The notes: generated from the sequence alone by a model not told the origin. A stretch of 64,000 nucleotides of DNA from Stenotrophomonas_A sp035629025 (GCA_035629025.1 DASPIU010000076.1:1-64000); one strand, 5' to 3'. Shown: positions 34,825 through 44,495, numbered from the stretch's first letter. Translations and numbers: made by a program.

Positions 34825-35190
34825 GGCGGAGCGGCAGCGGGAGGACAGCGAGGGAGGCCACTGTACCGGAGCGGCTTGGCCATGCACGAGGCAGCCGTGC
34901 ACCGCGACGTGCGCGGAACGCTGCGGGCCAGCTGCGCAACAGCGCGCGCCGAGCTTTGCGCGAGAGGCCTGGCGCGGTTTGCCGGGTCTGGCCTGTGGTG
35001 CTGGCGTGCGGCGGCCCATGACTTTCAGGACGGGAATTGCCCCCGGCGCAGGCGTACTTGTGTGCATGACCCCCACCGCCCTGCTGTCGCCCGCCCGGGT
35101 GACGGCAGGCATGCAGAGCCGCTCCCCCATGCCCGTCCAATCCGCGCCTTGCCCGCCCGTGCCCGGCTGTGTCCTTCGCGGGGCTCGCCC
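34825..35190. other. 366-bp divergent gap between the DUF3228 gene and the RND permease gene
   Basis: No gene is supported although frames stay open through it because of the high GC. Homology of the RND protein begins only at 35191. Promoters for both genes should lie here, but no convincing -35/-10 or operator was found. Confidence 0.4.
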
Positions 35191-38100
35191 ATGCTGATGC
35201 AAGCCGTGCGGGTCGCCTTGCGGCGGCCCTATACCTTCGTGGTGATGGCGGTGCTGATCCTGATTGGTGGCGTGCTCGCCGCGCTGCGCACGCCTACCGA
35301 CATCTTTCCGCAGATCGACATCCCGGTCATCGCCGTGGCCTGGAGCTATACCGGCCTGCCGCCGGATGAAATGGCCGGGCGTGTGTCCTCGCAGTTCCAG
35401 CGCCTGCTCAGCACCACCGTCAACGACGTGGAGCACATCGAGGCCAACACCTACCCGGGCATCAGCGTCATCAAGGTGTACTTCCAGCCGGGTGTGGACA
35501 TCGCGGTAGCCAACGCGCAGATCACCGCTTCCTCGCAGCTGGCGTTGCGGCAGATGCCGGCTGGCATCCAGCCGCCGGTGATCCTCAACTACAACGCGGC
35601 CACCGTGCCGATCCTGCAGCTGGCGCTATCGGGCAAGGGCCTGAGCGAGCAGACGCTGTCGGACATCGCCACCAATTCGGTCCGCACCCAGCTCATCACC
35701 GTGCCTGGCGCGGTGCTGCCGCTGCCTTATGGCGGCAAGCAGCGCCTGGTGCAGATCGACGTGCGCCCGGAGGCCTTGCAGGCGCGCGGGCTGTCGGCGC
35801 AGGACATCGCCAACGCGCTGGCCGCGCAGAACGTGCTCACGCCGATCGGCACGCAGAAGATCGACAACTTCGAATACACCTTGCAGCTCAACAGCGCGCC
35901 TTCGGCCATTGCCGACCTTGGCCGGATTCCGGTCAAGGTGGTGGACGGCGCCACCATCTACCTGCGTGACGTGGCCGACGTGCACGATGGCAACTCGCCG
36001 CAGACCAACATCGTCCATGTCGATGGCGGCCGCTCGGTGCTGATGTCCACGCTCAAGAACGGGCGCGCCTCGACCCTGGCGATTGTCGATGGCATCCGCG
36101 CCAAGCTGGAGGAGATCAAGGCCGGGCTGCCCGAGGCGCTGAAGGTGGTGCCGATCAACGACCAGTCGCTGTTCGTGCGCGCGGCGATCAAGGGCGTGGT
36201 GCTGGAAGGCGCCATCGCCGCGGTGCTGACCAGCATCATGATCCTGCTGTTCCTGGGCAGCTGGCGCTCGACGGTGATCATCGCCATCTCGATCCCGCTG
36301 TCGATCCTGGGCTCGATCATCGCCCTGTCGGCGATCGGGCAGACGCTGAACCTGATGACCCTGGGCGGCCTGGCCCTGGCCATCGGCATCCTGGTGGACG
36401 ATGCCACGGTCACCATCGAGAACGTCAACTGGCACCTGGAACACGGCAAGGACGTGGAGACGGCGATTCTCGACGGCGCCCAGCAGATCGTCGCGCCGGC
36501 CTTCGTCTCGCTGCTGTGCATCTGCATTGCCTTCGTGCCGATGTTCTTCCTCGAAGGTGTCTCGCGCTACCTGTTCGTGCCGATGGCCGAAGCGGTGATC
36601 TTCGCCATGGTGTGCTCGTTCATCCTCTCGCGCACGCTGGTGCCGACGATGGCGATGTATCTGTTGCGGCCGCACGCGGCGCATACCGACCTGCACGGCA
36701 ACAACAGCGCGCTGCCGCCCGCGCGCAACCCGCTGGTGCGCTTCCAGCGCGGTTTCGAGGCGCGCTTCGAGAACTTCCGCGCCGGCTATCGCAACCTGCT
36801 GGCTGCCGCGCTGGCCAACCGCGGCCGCTTCATTGCCGGCTTCGCCGTGGCGGTGGTGCTGTCGTTCGCGCTGGTGCCGTTCCTGGGCGCGAACTTCTTC
36901 CCCGCGGTGGACTCGGGCCAGGTGCTGATGCACGTGCGTGTGCCGGTGGGCACCCGCGTGGAGGAAACCGCCGCGCGCTTTGCGCAGATCGAACGCGCGA
37001 TCCGCGAGGTCATCCCGGCCAGCGAGATCGAGACCATGGTCGACAACATCGGCCTGCCGCCCAGCTCCATCAACCTTACCTACAACAACACCGGCGTGAT
37101 GGGCCCGCAGGATGGTGACTTCCAGATCGCCCTGCGCGAAGGCCATGCGCCCACCGCCGACTACGTGCGCCAGCTGCGCGATGTGCTGCCGCAGCGTTTC
37201 CCGGACACCACGTTTTCATTCCCGCCCGCGGATATCGTCAGCCAGATTCTCAACTTCGGCGCGCCGGCGCCGATCGACATCCAGATCCGCGGCGGCAACC
37301 TCGACGGCGGCTATGCCTATGCGCAGACGCTGCTGAAGAAGATCCGGGCAATTCCCGGCGTGGCCGATGCGCGCATCCAGCAGTCGCAGCGCGCGCCGCG
37401 CTTCCAGGTCGACCTGGACCGCACCCAGGCGCAGCAGCTGGGCCTGACCACGCGCGATGTCACCAACTCGCTGGTGGTCAACCTCGCCGGCAGCAGCCAG
37501 GTCGCGCCGACCTACTGGCTCAACCCGGCCAATGGCGTGACCTATTCGATCGTGATGCAGACTCCGCAGCGCGAGCTGGATTCGCTGGCCGCGCTGCAGA
37601 ACCTGCCAGTCGGCAACGGCACCCGCCCCGCTGAAACAACCCTTGGCGGCGTGGCGCAGCTGACCCGCACCACCGCCGCGGCGCTGGTCAGCCAGTACAA
37701 CATCCAGCCGATGGTGCAGATCCATGCCGCCACCGAGGACCGCGACCTGGCCGCCGTGGCCGCCGACATCCGCAAGCTGCTGGCCGAGACCGCCGATCAA
37801 GTGCCCAAGGGCGCGCATGTCGAGCTGATGGGCCAGGTGCAGACCATGAACAAGGCGTTCTCCGGCCTGCTGTTCGGCCTGCTCGGCGCGATCGTGCTGA
37901 TCTACCTCCTGATCGTGGTCAACTTCCAGTCCTGGCTGGACCCGGCGGTGATCGTGTCGGCGCTGTCGGCGGCGCTGGCCGGCATTGTCTGGATGCTGTT
38001 CCTTACCGACACCACGCTGTCGGTGCCAGCCCTGACCGGCGCGATCATGTGCATGGGCGTGGCCACCGCCAACAGCGTGCTGGTGGTGAGCTTCGCGCGC

Positions 38101-38397
38101 GAACGCCTGGCCGTGCTCGGCGACGCGCACGCCGCCGCGCTGGAGGCCGGCTTTGTGCGCTTCCGCCCGGTACTGATGACCGCGCTGGCGATGATCATCG
38201 GCATGCTGCCGATGGCGCTGGGCATGGGCGAGGGCGGCGAGCAGAACGCGCCGTTGGGCCGCGCCGTCATCGGTGGCCTGATCTGCGCCACCTTCGCCAC
38301 CCTGGTGTTCGTGCCCGTGCTGTTCAGCGTGGTGCATGGGCGCACGTCCCGTCGAACCGTTCTCGCGTCGCCGCAGCCGGCGGCCGGAGTTTCCTGA
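35191..38397 (+). CDS. RND-family efflux permease (HAE1/AcrB-like)
   Basis: 1068 aa inner-membrane proton-driven pump with twelve predicted helices and two large periplasmic loops. The N-terminus LMQAVRVALRRPYTFVVMAVLILIGGVLAALRTPTDIFPQIDIPVIAVAW, the middle LGGLALAIGILVDDATVTIENV (proton-relay Asp pair) and the C-terminal GAIMCMGVATANSVLVVSFARERL are all present. I start at the ATG at 35191. The adaptor gene follows after one base. The usual order is adaptor first, and no outer-membrane channel gene is present. Confidence 0.93.
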   Translation: MLMQAVRVALRRPYTFVVMAVLILIGGVLAALRTPTDIFPQIDIPVIAVAWSYTGLPPDEMAGRVSSQFQRLLSTTVNDVEHIEANTYPGISVIKVYFQPGVDIAVANAQITASSQLALRQMPAGIQPPVILNYNAATVPILQLALSGKGLSEQTLSDIATNSVRTQLITVPGAVLPLPYGGKQRLVQIDVRPEALQARGLSAQDIANALAAQNVLTPIGTQKIDNFEYTLQLNSAPSAIADLGRIPVKVVDGATIYLRDVADVHDGNSPQTNIVHVDGGRSVLMSTLKNGRASTLAIVDGIRAKLEEIKAGLPEALKVVPINDQSLFVRAAIKGVVLEGAIAAVLTSIMILLFLGSWRSTVIIAISIPLSILGSIIALSAIGQTLNLMTLGGLALAIGILVDDATVTIENVNWHLEHGKDVETAILDGAQQIVAPAFVSLLCICIAFVPMFFLEGVSRYLFVPMAEAVIFAMVCSFILSRTLVPTMAMYLLRPHAAHTDLHGNNSALPPARNPLVRFQRGFEARFENFRAGYRNLLAAALANRGRFIAGFAVAVVLSFALVPFLGANFFPAVDSGQVLMHVRVPVGTRVEETAARFAQIERAIREVIPASEIETMVDNIGLPPSSINLTYNNTGVMGPQDGDFQIALREGHAPTADYVRQLRDVLPQRFPDTTFSFPPADIVSQILNFGAPAPIDIQIRGGNLDGGYAYAQTLLKKIRAIPGVADARIQQSQRAPRFQVDLDRTQAQQLGLTTRDVTNSLVVNLAGSSQVAPTYWLNPANGVTYSIVMQTPQRELDSLAALQNLPVGNGTRPAETTLGGVAQLTRTTAAALVSQYNIQPMVQIHAATEDRDLAAVAADIRKLLAETADQVPKGAHVELMGQVQTMNKAFSGLLFGLLGAIVLIYLLIVVNFQSWLDPAVIVSALSAALAGIVWMLFLTDTTLSVPALTGAIMCMGVATANSVLVVSFARERLAVLGDAHAAALEAGFVRFRPVLMTALAMIIGMLPMALGMGEGGEQNAPLGRAVIGGLICATFATLVFVPVLFSVVHGRTSRRTVLASPQPAAGVS

Positions 38398-38398
38398 C

Positions 38399-39553
38399 AT
38401 GTCACAGCCCGCTCCCACCCCCCGCAAGTCCCGCCGCGCGCCGCTGCTCATTGCTGGCGTGCTGGTCATCGCCGCCGTGGCCGCAGGCCTGTTGCTGCGC
38501 GCCTCGCGTGCGCACCAGCTCGAAGCCCGCGCGCAGGCGCGCAGCGTGCCGACCGTGGCGGTGGTCAGGCCCACGCCGGTGCCGGTCGATGCGCTGGAAT
38601 TGCCTGGCCGCGTTGAAGCCTGGTCGCGCGCGCCGATCTACGCGCGCGTCAGTGGCTATCTCAAGCGCTGGAACGTGGACATCGGTCAGCCGGTGAAGGC
38701 AGGCCAGGTGCTGGCGGAAATCGAAACCCCCGACCTGGACCAGGAACTGAGCCAGGCCCAGGCCGAACTCGCCAGTGCGCGCAGCGATGCGGCGATTGCC
38801 AAGGCCTCGGCCGAGCGCTGGCAGCAGCTGGTGAGCACACGCCTGGTCTCGCGCCAGGACGCCGAGGAGCGCGCAGCCACCAGCCAGTCGCGCGCGGCCA
38901 CCGCGCAGGCACTGGGCGCCAACGTCGCGCGTGCGCAGACCCTGGCCCGCTACAAGCAGCTCGTGGCGCCGTTTGATGGCGTGGTCACGGCCCGCAATAC
39001 CGATGTTGGCGCGCTGATCAATACTGGCAGCAGCGCCGGCAGCGAGTTGTTCGTGGTCTCCGATCTCAGCCGCCTGCGTGTGTACGTCAGCGTGCCGCAG
39101 CGCCAGGTCGCGGCGATCCGGCCCGGCGTGCACGCGCAGCTGGTGGTGCCCGAGCGTCCGGGCAAGACCTATGACGCCACCGTGCAGTCGCTGGCGCAGG
39201 CGATCGATACCGGTTCGGGTGCGATGCTGGTGCAGCTGGCGGTGGACAATGCCGACGGCGAACTGTTGCCGGGTGCGTATGCCACGGTGCGTTTCGATCA
39301 GCCCAACGCCGGCAATACGCTGGGGTTGCCGCCCAGCGCGCTGATCGTCGGCAAGGACGGCGTACGCCTGGCGGTGGTGGATGCGCATGACAAGGTGCAG
39401 CTGCGCGAGGTGCACATCAGCCGCGACCTGGGCAATGTGGTGGAGTTTGCCGACGGTCTGAAGGCTGACGAGCGCGTCATCGACAGTCCCCCGGATGGGA
39501 TTGCCACCGGGGATGCGGTGCGTGTGGCGGAGGCGTCAGGCAAGGCGGGTTGA
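38399..39553 (+). CDS. RND efflux periplasmic adaptor (membrane fusion protein)
   Basis: 384 aa. One N-terminal membrane helix (APLLIAGVLVIAAVAAGLLL), a lipoyl/barrel-sandwich domain split by a helical hairpin (IYARVSGYLKRWNVDIGQPVKAGQVLAEIETPDLDQELSQAQAELASARSDAAIAKASAERW ... LVAPFDGVVTARNTDVG) and a beta-barrel region. It links the RND permease to an outer-membrane channel of the TolC type that must be encoded elsewhere. Confidence 0.93.
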   Translation: MSQPAPTPRKSRRAPLLIAGVLVIAAVAAGLLLRASRAHQLEARAQARSVPTVAVVRPTPVPVDALELPGRVEAWSRAPIYARVSGYLKRWNVDIGQPVKAGQVLAEIETPDLDQELSQAQAELASARSDAAIAKASAERWQQLVSTRLVSRQDAEERAATSQSRAATAQALGANVARAQTLARYKQLVAPFDGVVTARNTDVGALINTGSSAGSELFVVSDLSRLRVYVSVPQRQVAAIRPGVHAQLVVPERPGKTYDATVQSLAQAIDTGSGAMLVQLAVDNADGELLPGAYATVRFDQPNAGNTLGLPPSALIVGKDGVRLAVVDAHDKVQLREVHISRDLGNVVEFADGLKADERVIDSPPDGIATGDAVRVAEASGKAG

Positions 39554-39580
39554 ATGCCTGATGGGGAGCCTGATGTACGC

Positions 39581-39645
39581 CCTGTAGGAGCGGCTTCAGC
39601 CGCGACCAGGCGATTTCCGGTCGCGGCTGAAGCCGCTCCTACAGG
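39581..39645. repeat. Xanthomonadaceae-type palindromic repeat (GTAGGAGCGGCTTCAGCCGCGACC)
   Basis: Perfect 27-bp inverted arms at 39581-39607 and 39619-39645 around an 11-bp centre. It lies just after the RND adaptor gene, where it can fold into a strong hairpin. A decayed relative is at 4921-4962. Confidence 0.92.
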
Positions 39646-39671
39646 AAGCCAGGGAGCCGCGAGGCCGCGAG

Positions 39672-39726
39672 GCCATCAAAGCCATCGAGACCATTGAGGG
39701 CCATTGAGGCCATTGAGGCCATTGAG
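39672..39726. repeat. 9-bp tandem repeat GCCATTGAG
   Basis: Three exact units GCCATTGAG at 39700-39726 preceded by three diverged ones (GCCATCAAA, GCCATCGAG, ACCATTGAG). The array is likely length-variable. It is non-coding in any supported gene. Confidence 0.85.
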
Positions 39727-39892
39727 GCCAAAGGCCAGCAGCGCCGTTCATCCCCATGGCGCAGCGCAACATGGCAACCACCAAAGGGCTTGCTACAGTG
39801 CGGCCCCGGTGCCTCGCGCACCGGCAAAGCCACCGCCTGCATTCAGTTTTCCCCGCCAACGGCCGCCCGGCCGTTTTGCTTCCAGGAAATCT

Positions 39893-39904
39893 GTTAGCGC
39901 TAAC
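39893..39904. promoter_or_regulatory. xyl box: candidate XylR (LacI-family) operator
   Basis: GTTAGCGCTAAC, a perfect palindrome with a central CG, lies 61 bp upstream of the xylB start. It closely matches the xyl box that I recall from Xanthomonas (TGGTAGCGCTAACA), bound by the LacI-type XylR. The matching regulator gene is at 44471-45532. Confidence 0.85.
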
Positions 39905-39965
39905 GGACCTGCGCCGGTCGCTTCCGCACATCACAGCCGTCAACAAGCAAGTCAGGAGCGTGGGA

Positions 39966-41459
39966 ATGAAGCTGGTCGCGGGCATCGATGCCGGTACCCA
40001 AAGCATCAAGGTGGTGGTGTACGACCCGCAGTCGCGGCAGCTCGTGGCCTCGGCCAGTGCGGCGCTGGAACTGATCAGCGGCGAGGATGGCAGCCGCGAA
40101 CAGGAGGCCGCATCGTGGGTGGACGCGGTACGCAGTTGTTTCTCGCGCATCGATCCGGCGCTGCGCGCGCAGATCGCCGCGCTGGCCGTGTCGGGCCAGC
40201 AGCACGGTTTCGTGCCGGTGGATGCCGACGGTCAGGTGCTGGCCCCGGCCAAGCTGTGGTGCGACACCAGCACCAGCGCCGAGTGCGGCGAGATCATGGA
40301 CGCGGTCGGCGGTGCGGCGCGCTGCATCGAGCTGGCCGGCAACCCGATCCTGGCCGGCTACACCGCCTCCAAGCTGCCGTGGACGCGCAAGCACCGGCCG
40401 CAGGTTTACGCCAAGCTGGCGAAGATTCTGCTGCCGCACGACTACCTCAACTTCTGGCTCACCGGCCAGTACTTCTGCGAGTACGGCGATGCTTCCGGCA
40501 CCGGTTGGCTCGATGTGCGCACGCTCAGCTGGTCGAAGGAACTGCTGCATGCCACCGACCCGCAGCGCGACCTCACGCCGTGCCTGCCGCCGCTGGTCGA
40601 GGCCGGCGCCACCTTCGCCATTGCCGCCGGCATCGCCGACGAACTCGGCCTGCCGCGCGATGCCGTCGTGGCCGCTGGCGGTGGCGACAACATGATGGCC
40701 GCGTTCGGCACCGGCGCGGTGGTGCCGGGCAAGCTGTCGATGAGCCTGGGCACCTCGGGCACGCTGTTCGCTTATTCGGACAGCCCGGTCGTCGACCCGG
40801 CCGGCGCCTGGGCCGCGTTCTGCTCGTCCTCCGGTGGCTGGCTGCCGCTGATCTGCACGATGAACTGCACCGTGGCGACCGAGTCGATCGCGCGCCTGTT
40901 CGGCTTCAGCTCGCGCGAGGGCGATGCGCGCATCGCCGCCAGCGAGCCCGGCGCCGCGGGCCTGACCCTGCTGCCCTTCCTCAACGGTGAACGCACCCCG
41001 GACCTGCCGCTGGGCAAGGGCGTGCTCGCCGGCATGGACATGCTCAACCTCAACGAGGCCAACCTCTACCGCGCGGCGATGGAAGGGGCCACCTTCAGCC
41101 TGAAGTACGGTTACGACGCCTTCGTCGCCGCCGGCATGCATTTCGACGCCATTGTTCTCACCGGCGGCGGCAGCAACAGCGCGGCATGGCGGCAGATGGT
41201 GGCCGACATCTTCAACTTGCCCGTCCAGGTGCCGAACCAGGCCGAAGGTGCCGCTTTTGGCGCGGCGCTGCAGGCGCTGTGGGCGCTGCAACTGGCGCAG
41301 GGCGACAACACCCCGCTGGCGCAGCTGGTGTCGGCCCACCTCGGCAACGATCCGGCGCTGGGCGCCCGGCCCGACGCCGCGCGCCACGCTGCCTATGCCA
41401 AGGCCTACCGCCGCTTTCTCGACCACCTCTCCGCCGTGCGGCCGCTGTACGCCGCCTGA
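39966..41459 (+). CDS. xylB: Xylulokinase
   Basis: 497 aa FGGY-family kinase phosphorylating D-xylulose. N-terminal GIDAGTQSIKVVVYD (phosphate loop), LAVSGQQHGFVPVD, and C-terminal VLTGGGSNSAAWRQMVADIFNLPV are diagnostic. The start is the ATG at 39966 with AGGAG seven bases upstream; the long in-frame extension crosses the operator and is rejected. xylA follows after 32 bp. Confidence 0.96.
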   Translation: MKLVAGIDAGTQSIKVVVYDPQSRQLVASASAALELISGEDGSREQEAASWVDAVRSCFSRIDPALRAQIAALAVSGQQHGFVPVDADGQVLAPAKLWCDTSTSAECGEIMDAVGGAARCIELAGNPILAGYTASKLPWTRKHRPQVYAKLAKILLPHDYLNFWLTGQYFCEYGDASGTGWLDVRTLSWSKELLHATDPQRDLTPCLPPLVEAGATFAIAAGIADELGLPRDAVVAAGGGDNMMAAFGTGAVVPGKLSMSLGTSGTLFAYSDSPVVDPAGAWAAFCSSSGGWLPLICTMNCTVATESIARLFGFSSREGDARIAASEPGAAGLTLLPFLNGERTPDLPLGKGVLAGMDMLNLNEANLYRAAMEGATFSLKYGYDAFVAAGMHFDAIVLTGGGSNSAAWRQMVADIFNLPVQVPNQAEGAAFGAALQALWALQLAQGDNTPLAQLVSAHLGNDPALGARPDAARHAAYAKAYRRFLDHLSAVRPLYAA

Positions 41460-41491
41460 TCTCCGTCCACTCTCCAGCACAGGTAACGAAC

Positions 41492-42832
41492 ATGAGCACC
41501 CAGCCCTTCATTGGCGCCAAGGAACACTTCCCCGGCATCGGCCGCATCCCCTTCGAGGGCCGCGACTCGGACAACCCGCTGTCGTTCAAGGTCTACGACG
41601 CCAACAAGAAGATCGGCGACAAGACCATGGCCGAGCACCTGCGCTTCGCGGTGTGCTACTGGCACAGCTTCTGCGGCAACGGCGCCGATCCGTTCGGCCC
41701 GGGCACCCGCAACTACTCCTGGGACGCCGGCAGCGACGCGCTCAAGCGCGCCGAAGCCAAGGCCGATGCCGCGTTCGAGTTCTTCACCAAGCTCGGCGCG
41801 CCGTTCTGGTGCTTTCATGACATCGACCTGTCGCCGGATGCCGAAGACATCGGCACCTACGAGAAGAACCTCAAGCACATGGTGGGTATCGCCAAGCAGC
41901 GCCAGGCCGACACCGGCATGAAGCTGCTGTGGGGCACGGCCAACCTGTTCTCGCACCCGCGCTACATGAACGGTGCTTCGACCAACCCGGACTTCAACGT
42001 CGTCGCCCGCGCCGGCGTGCAGGTCAAGGCCGCGCTGGAAGCCACTGTCGAACTCGGCGGCGAAGGCTACGTGTTCTGGGGCGGCCGCGAAGGCTATGCG
42101 TCGCTGATCAATACGCAGATGAAGCGCGAGCAGGAACACATGGCGCGTTTCCTCACCGCCGCGCGCGACTACGGCCGCAGCATCGGCTTCAAGGGCAACT
42201 TCCTGATCGAGCCCAAGCCGATGGAGCCGATGAAGCACCAGTACGACTTCGACAGCGCCACCGTCGTCGGCTTCCTGCGCCAGCACGGCCTGGACAAGGA
42301 CTTCAAGCTCAACATCGAAGCCAACCACGCCACCCTGTCCGGCCACACCTTCGAGCACGACCTGCAGGTGGCTTCGGACGCCGGCATGCTCGGCTCGATC
42401 GACGCCAACCGCGGCAACCCGCAGAACGGCTGGGACACCGACCAGTTCCCGACCGACCTGTACGACACCGTCGGCGCCATGCTCGTGGTGCTGCGCCAGG
42501 GTGGCCTGCAGCCGGGCGGCCTGAACTTCGATGCCAAGGTGCGCCGCGAGTCCTCCGATCCGCAGGACCTGTTCCTGGCGCACATCGGCGGCATGGACGC
42601 GTTCGCGCGCGGCCTGGAAGTGGCGCACGCGCTGCTGACCGCCTCGCCGCTGGAGACCTGGCGCAAGGAGCGCTACGCCAGCTTCGACGCCGGCGCCGGC
42701 CAGGACTTCGCGCAGGGCAAGCTGGGCTTGGCCGATCTGGCCGCTTATGCTGCCAAGGCTGGCGAACCGAAGCAGATCAGCGGCCGCCAGGAAGCGTACG
42801 AGAACCTGCTCAACCAGTATCTGATCCGCTGA
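41492..42832 (+). CDS. xylA: Xylose isomerase
   Basis: 446 aa, the class II length. Converts D-xylose to D-xylulose. Catalytic and metal sites are present: VCYWHSFCGNGADPFG, WCFHDIDLSPD, VFWGGREGY, KGNFLIEPKPMEPMKHQYDFD, NIEANHATLSGHTFEHDL and GSIDANRGNPQNGWDTDQFPTD. It starts at the ATG at 41492. Confidence 0.97.
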   Translation: MSTQPFIGAKEHFPGIGRIPFEGRDSDNPLSFKVYDANKKIGDKTMAEHLRFAVCYWHSFCGNGADPFGPGTRNYSWDAGSDALKRAEAKADAAFEFFTKLGAPFWCFHDIDLSPDAEDIGTYEKNLKHMVGIAKQRQADTGMKLLWGTANLFSHPRYMNGASTNPDFNVVARAGVQVKAALEATVELGGEGYVFWGGREGYASLINTQMKREQEHMARFLTAARDYGRSIGFKGNFLIEPKPMEPMKHQYDFDSATVVGFLRQHGLDKDFKLNIEANHATLSGHTFEHDLQVASDAGMLGSIDANRGNPQNGWDTDQFPTDLYDTVGAMLVVLRQGGLQPGGLNFDAKVRRESSDPQDLFLAHIGGMDAFARGLEVAHALLTASPLETWRKERYASFDAGAGQDFAQGKLGLADLAAYAAKAGEPKQISGRQEAYENLLNQYLIR

Positions 42833-42874
42833 GCCGGCCGCTCGCACACCGACCTCCGACTGTTGGGTGAACCC

Positions 42875-44302
42875 ATGTCCAGTGTTTCGCTAGAGGCCGG
42901 CGCCAGCGCCGGCGAAAACACCCGCTTCATCATCCTGATCAGCTGCGTCGCCACCATTGGCGGCTTCCTGTTCGGGTTCGACAGTGGCGTCATCAATGGC
43001 ACCGTCGACGGCCTCAAGCAGACCTTCCAGTCGTCTTCGGCCGGGATCGGCTTCGAGGTCGCCTCGATGCTGCTGGGCTGCGCGATCGGCGCGTTCTTCG
43101 CCGGTCGCCTGGCCGACCGCTGGGGCCGCCGCGCGGTGCTGATCATCGCCGCGGTGCTGTTCCTGCTGTCGGCCATTGGTGCCGGCCTGGCGCACAGCTC
43201 GGCGGTGTTCGTGTTCGCCCGGGTGATGGGCGGCTTCGCGGTAGGCGCGGCGAGCGTGATGTCGCCGGCCTATATCGCCGAAGTGGCCTCGGCCCGCTAT
43301 CGCGGGCGCCTGGCCACGGTGCAGCAGATCGCGATCATCAGCGGCCTGTTCTGTGCGTTCCTCAGCAACTTCCTGCTGGCGCGCGCGGCCGGTGCTTCCA
43401 CCGAGGCGCTGTGGCTGGGGCAGGAAGCGTGGCGCTGGATGTTCTGGATGCAGGCCATTCCGTCGGCGGTGTTCCTGGTGCTGCTGCTGACCATTCCGGA
43501 AAGCCCGCGCTATCTGGTGGTCAAGGGCCGTCGCGACGAAGCCCTGGCCGTGCTCACCCGCCTGTATGGCGCGGCCGAGGCCCGCACCAAGCTGGTCGAA
43601 ATCGGTGATTCGCTGGCCGAGGACCACCACCGCCCGAGCCTGAAGGACCTGGTCAACAAGCACACCGGCAAGATTCGCCCCATCGTGTGGATTGGCGTGG
43701 GCCTGGCGGTGTTCCAGCAGCTGGTCGGCATCAACGTGGTGTTCTATTACGGCGCGGTGCTGTGGCAGGCGGTGGGCTTCTCGGAGAACGACGCCCTGCT
43801 GATCAACGTGCTGTCCGGCGCGCTGAGCATCGGCGCCTGCCTGGTGACGGTGGTGCTGATCGACCGCATTGGCCGCAAGCCACTGCTGTGGATCGGCTCG
43901 GCCGGCATGGCGGTATCGCTGGCCCTGGTCACCTATGCGTTTGCCAGTGCGTCCATCGACGCCAGCGGCAAGCTGGCGATGGCCGGCGGCATGGGCACGC
44001 TGGCGCTGGTGGCGGCCAACGTCTACGTGGTGTTCTTCAACATGTCCTGGGGCCCGGTGATGTGGGTGATGCTGGGCGAGATGTTCCCCAACCAGATCCG
44101 CGGCTCCGGCCTGGCGGTGGCGGGTGCGGCGCAGTGGACCTCCAACTTCGCCATCACCGTGTCCTTCCCGATCCTGCTCGGCACCATCGGTCTGGCCGGC
44201 GCCTACGGCATCTACACCGTGGCCGCGTTCCTGTCCGTGTTCTTCGTGCTCAAGTATGTGTATGAGACGAAGGGGCGCGAGCTGGAGCAGATGGTTGGGT
44301 GA
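42875..44302 (+). CDS. MFS sugar/proton symporter (probable D-xylose transporter)
   Basis: 475 aa, twelve helices. Sugar-porter motifs: GGFLFGFDSGVINGT, GRLADRWGRRAVLI (loop 2-3), PESPRYLVVKGR, QQLVGINVVFYYG and the C-terminal YETKGRELEQM. Its place after xylA makes D-xylose the likely substrate; the XylE/GalP branch is the nearest group. I use the ATG at 42875; an upstream TTG at 42863 is possible. Confidence 0.92.
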   Translation: MSSVSLEAGASAGENTRFIILISCVATIGGFLFGFDSGVINGTVDGLKQTFQSSSAGIGFEVASMLLGCAIGAFFAGRLADRWGRRAVLIIAAVLFLLSAIGAGLAHSSAVFVFARVMGGFAVGAASVMSPAYIAEVASARYRGRLATVQQIAIISGLFCAFLSNFLLARAAGASTEALWLGQEAWRWMFWMQAIPSAVFLVLLLTIPESPRYLVVKGRRDEALAVLTRLYGAAEARTKLVEIGDSLAEDHHRPSLKDLVNKHTGKIRPIVWIGVGLAVFQQLVGINVVFYYGAVLWQAVGFSENDALLINVLSGALSIGACLVTVVLIDRIGRKPLLWIGSAGMAVSLALVTYAFASASIDASGKLAMAGGMGTLALVAANVYVVFFNMSWGPVMWVMLGEMFPNQIRGSGLAVAGAAQWTSNFAITVSFPILLGTIGLAGAYGIYTVAAFLSVFFVLKYVYETKGRELEQMVG

Positions 44303-44308
44303 GGTGTC

Positions 44309-44495
44309 GGGAATGGGGAATTGGGAATGGGGAATCGGTAAGAGCGGTGTTCTGCCGCTTCACCGCTGAAGGCTCCAACACCTGCAAAGCAAAAGGCTGC
44401 CCTCGAGGCAGCCTTTTGCTTTTCCGCTCTTGCCATTCCCGATTCCCGATTCCCGGCTTCTCCCCATTCCCTATTCCCCTTTCCCCATTCCCATC
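44309..44495. repeat. Inverted arrays of GGGAAT-type units flanking a terminator
   Basis: Units of the form GGGAAT(T/G/C)GG run on the plus strand at 44309-44338 and on the minus strand at 44432-44495, with the bidirectional terminator between. The right array codes for the last residues of the LacI-family regulator (GMGKGE). Confidence 0.8.
44387..44421. terminator. Bidirectional terminator between the sugar symporter gene and xylR
   Basis: AAGCAAAAGGCTGCC at 44387-44401 pairs perfectly with 44407-44421 (15 bp, 5-nt loop). T-rich sequence follows on the plus strand and the A-rich 5' arm gives the same on the minus strand. Confidence 0.9.

Larger units (their letters stand above)
39554..39965. 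other. 412-bp xylB upstream region with repeats and the xyl box
   Basis: No gene is supported. From left to right it holds the 27-bp-arm palindrome, a 9-bp tandem repeat, and the GTTAGCGCTAAC box; AGGAG at 39954-39958 is the xylB ribosome binding site. Small open frames across the tandem repeat have repetitive products and no sign of selection. Confidence 0.7.

Noticed and set aside
34591..35190. In-frame 200-residue N-terminal extension of the RND permease
   Set aside because: The conserved RND N-terminus begins at 35191; the extension overlaps the divergent DUF3228 gene and has no signal or domain.
39639..39842. Small minus-strand frame with a MASMASMA-type product
   Set aside because: It simply translates the 9-bp tandem repeat and has no ribosome site or homologous pattern.
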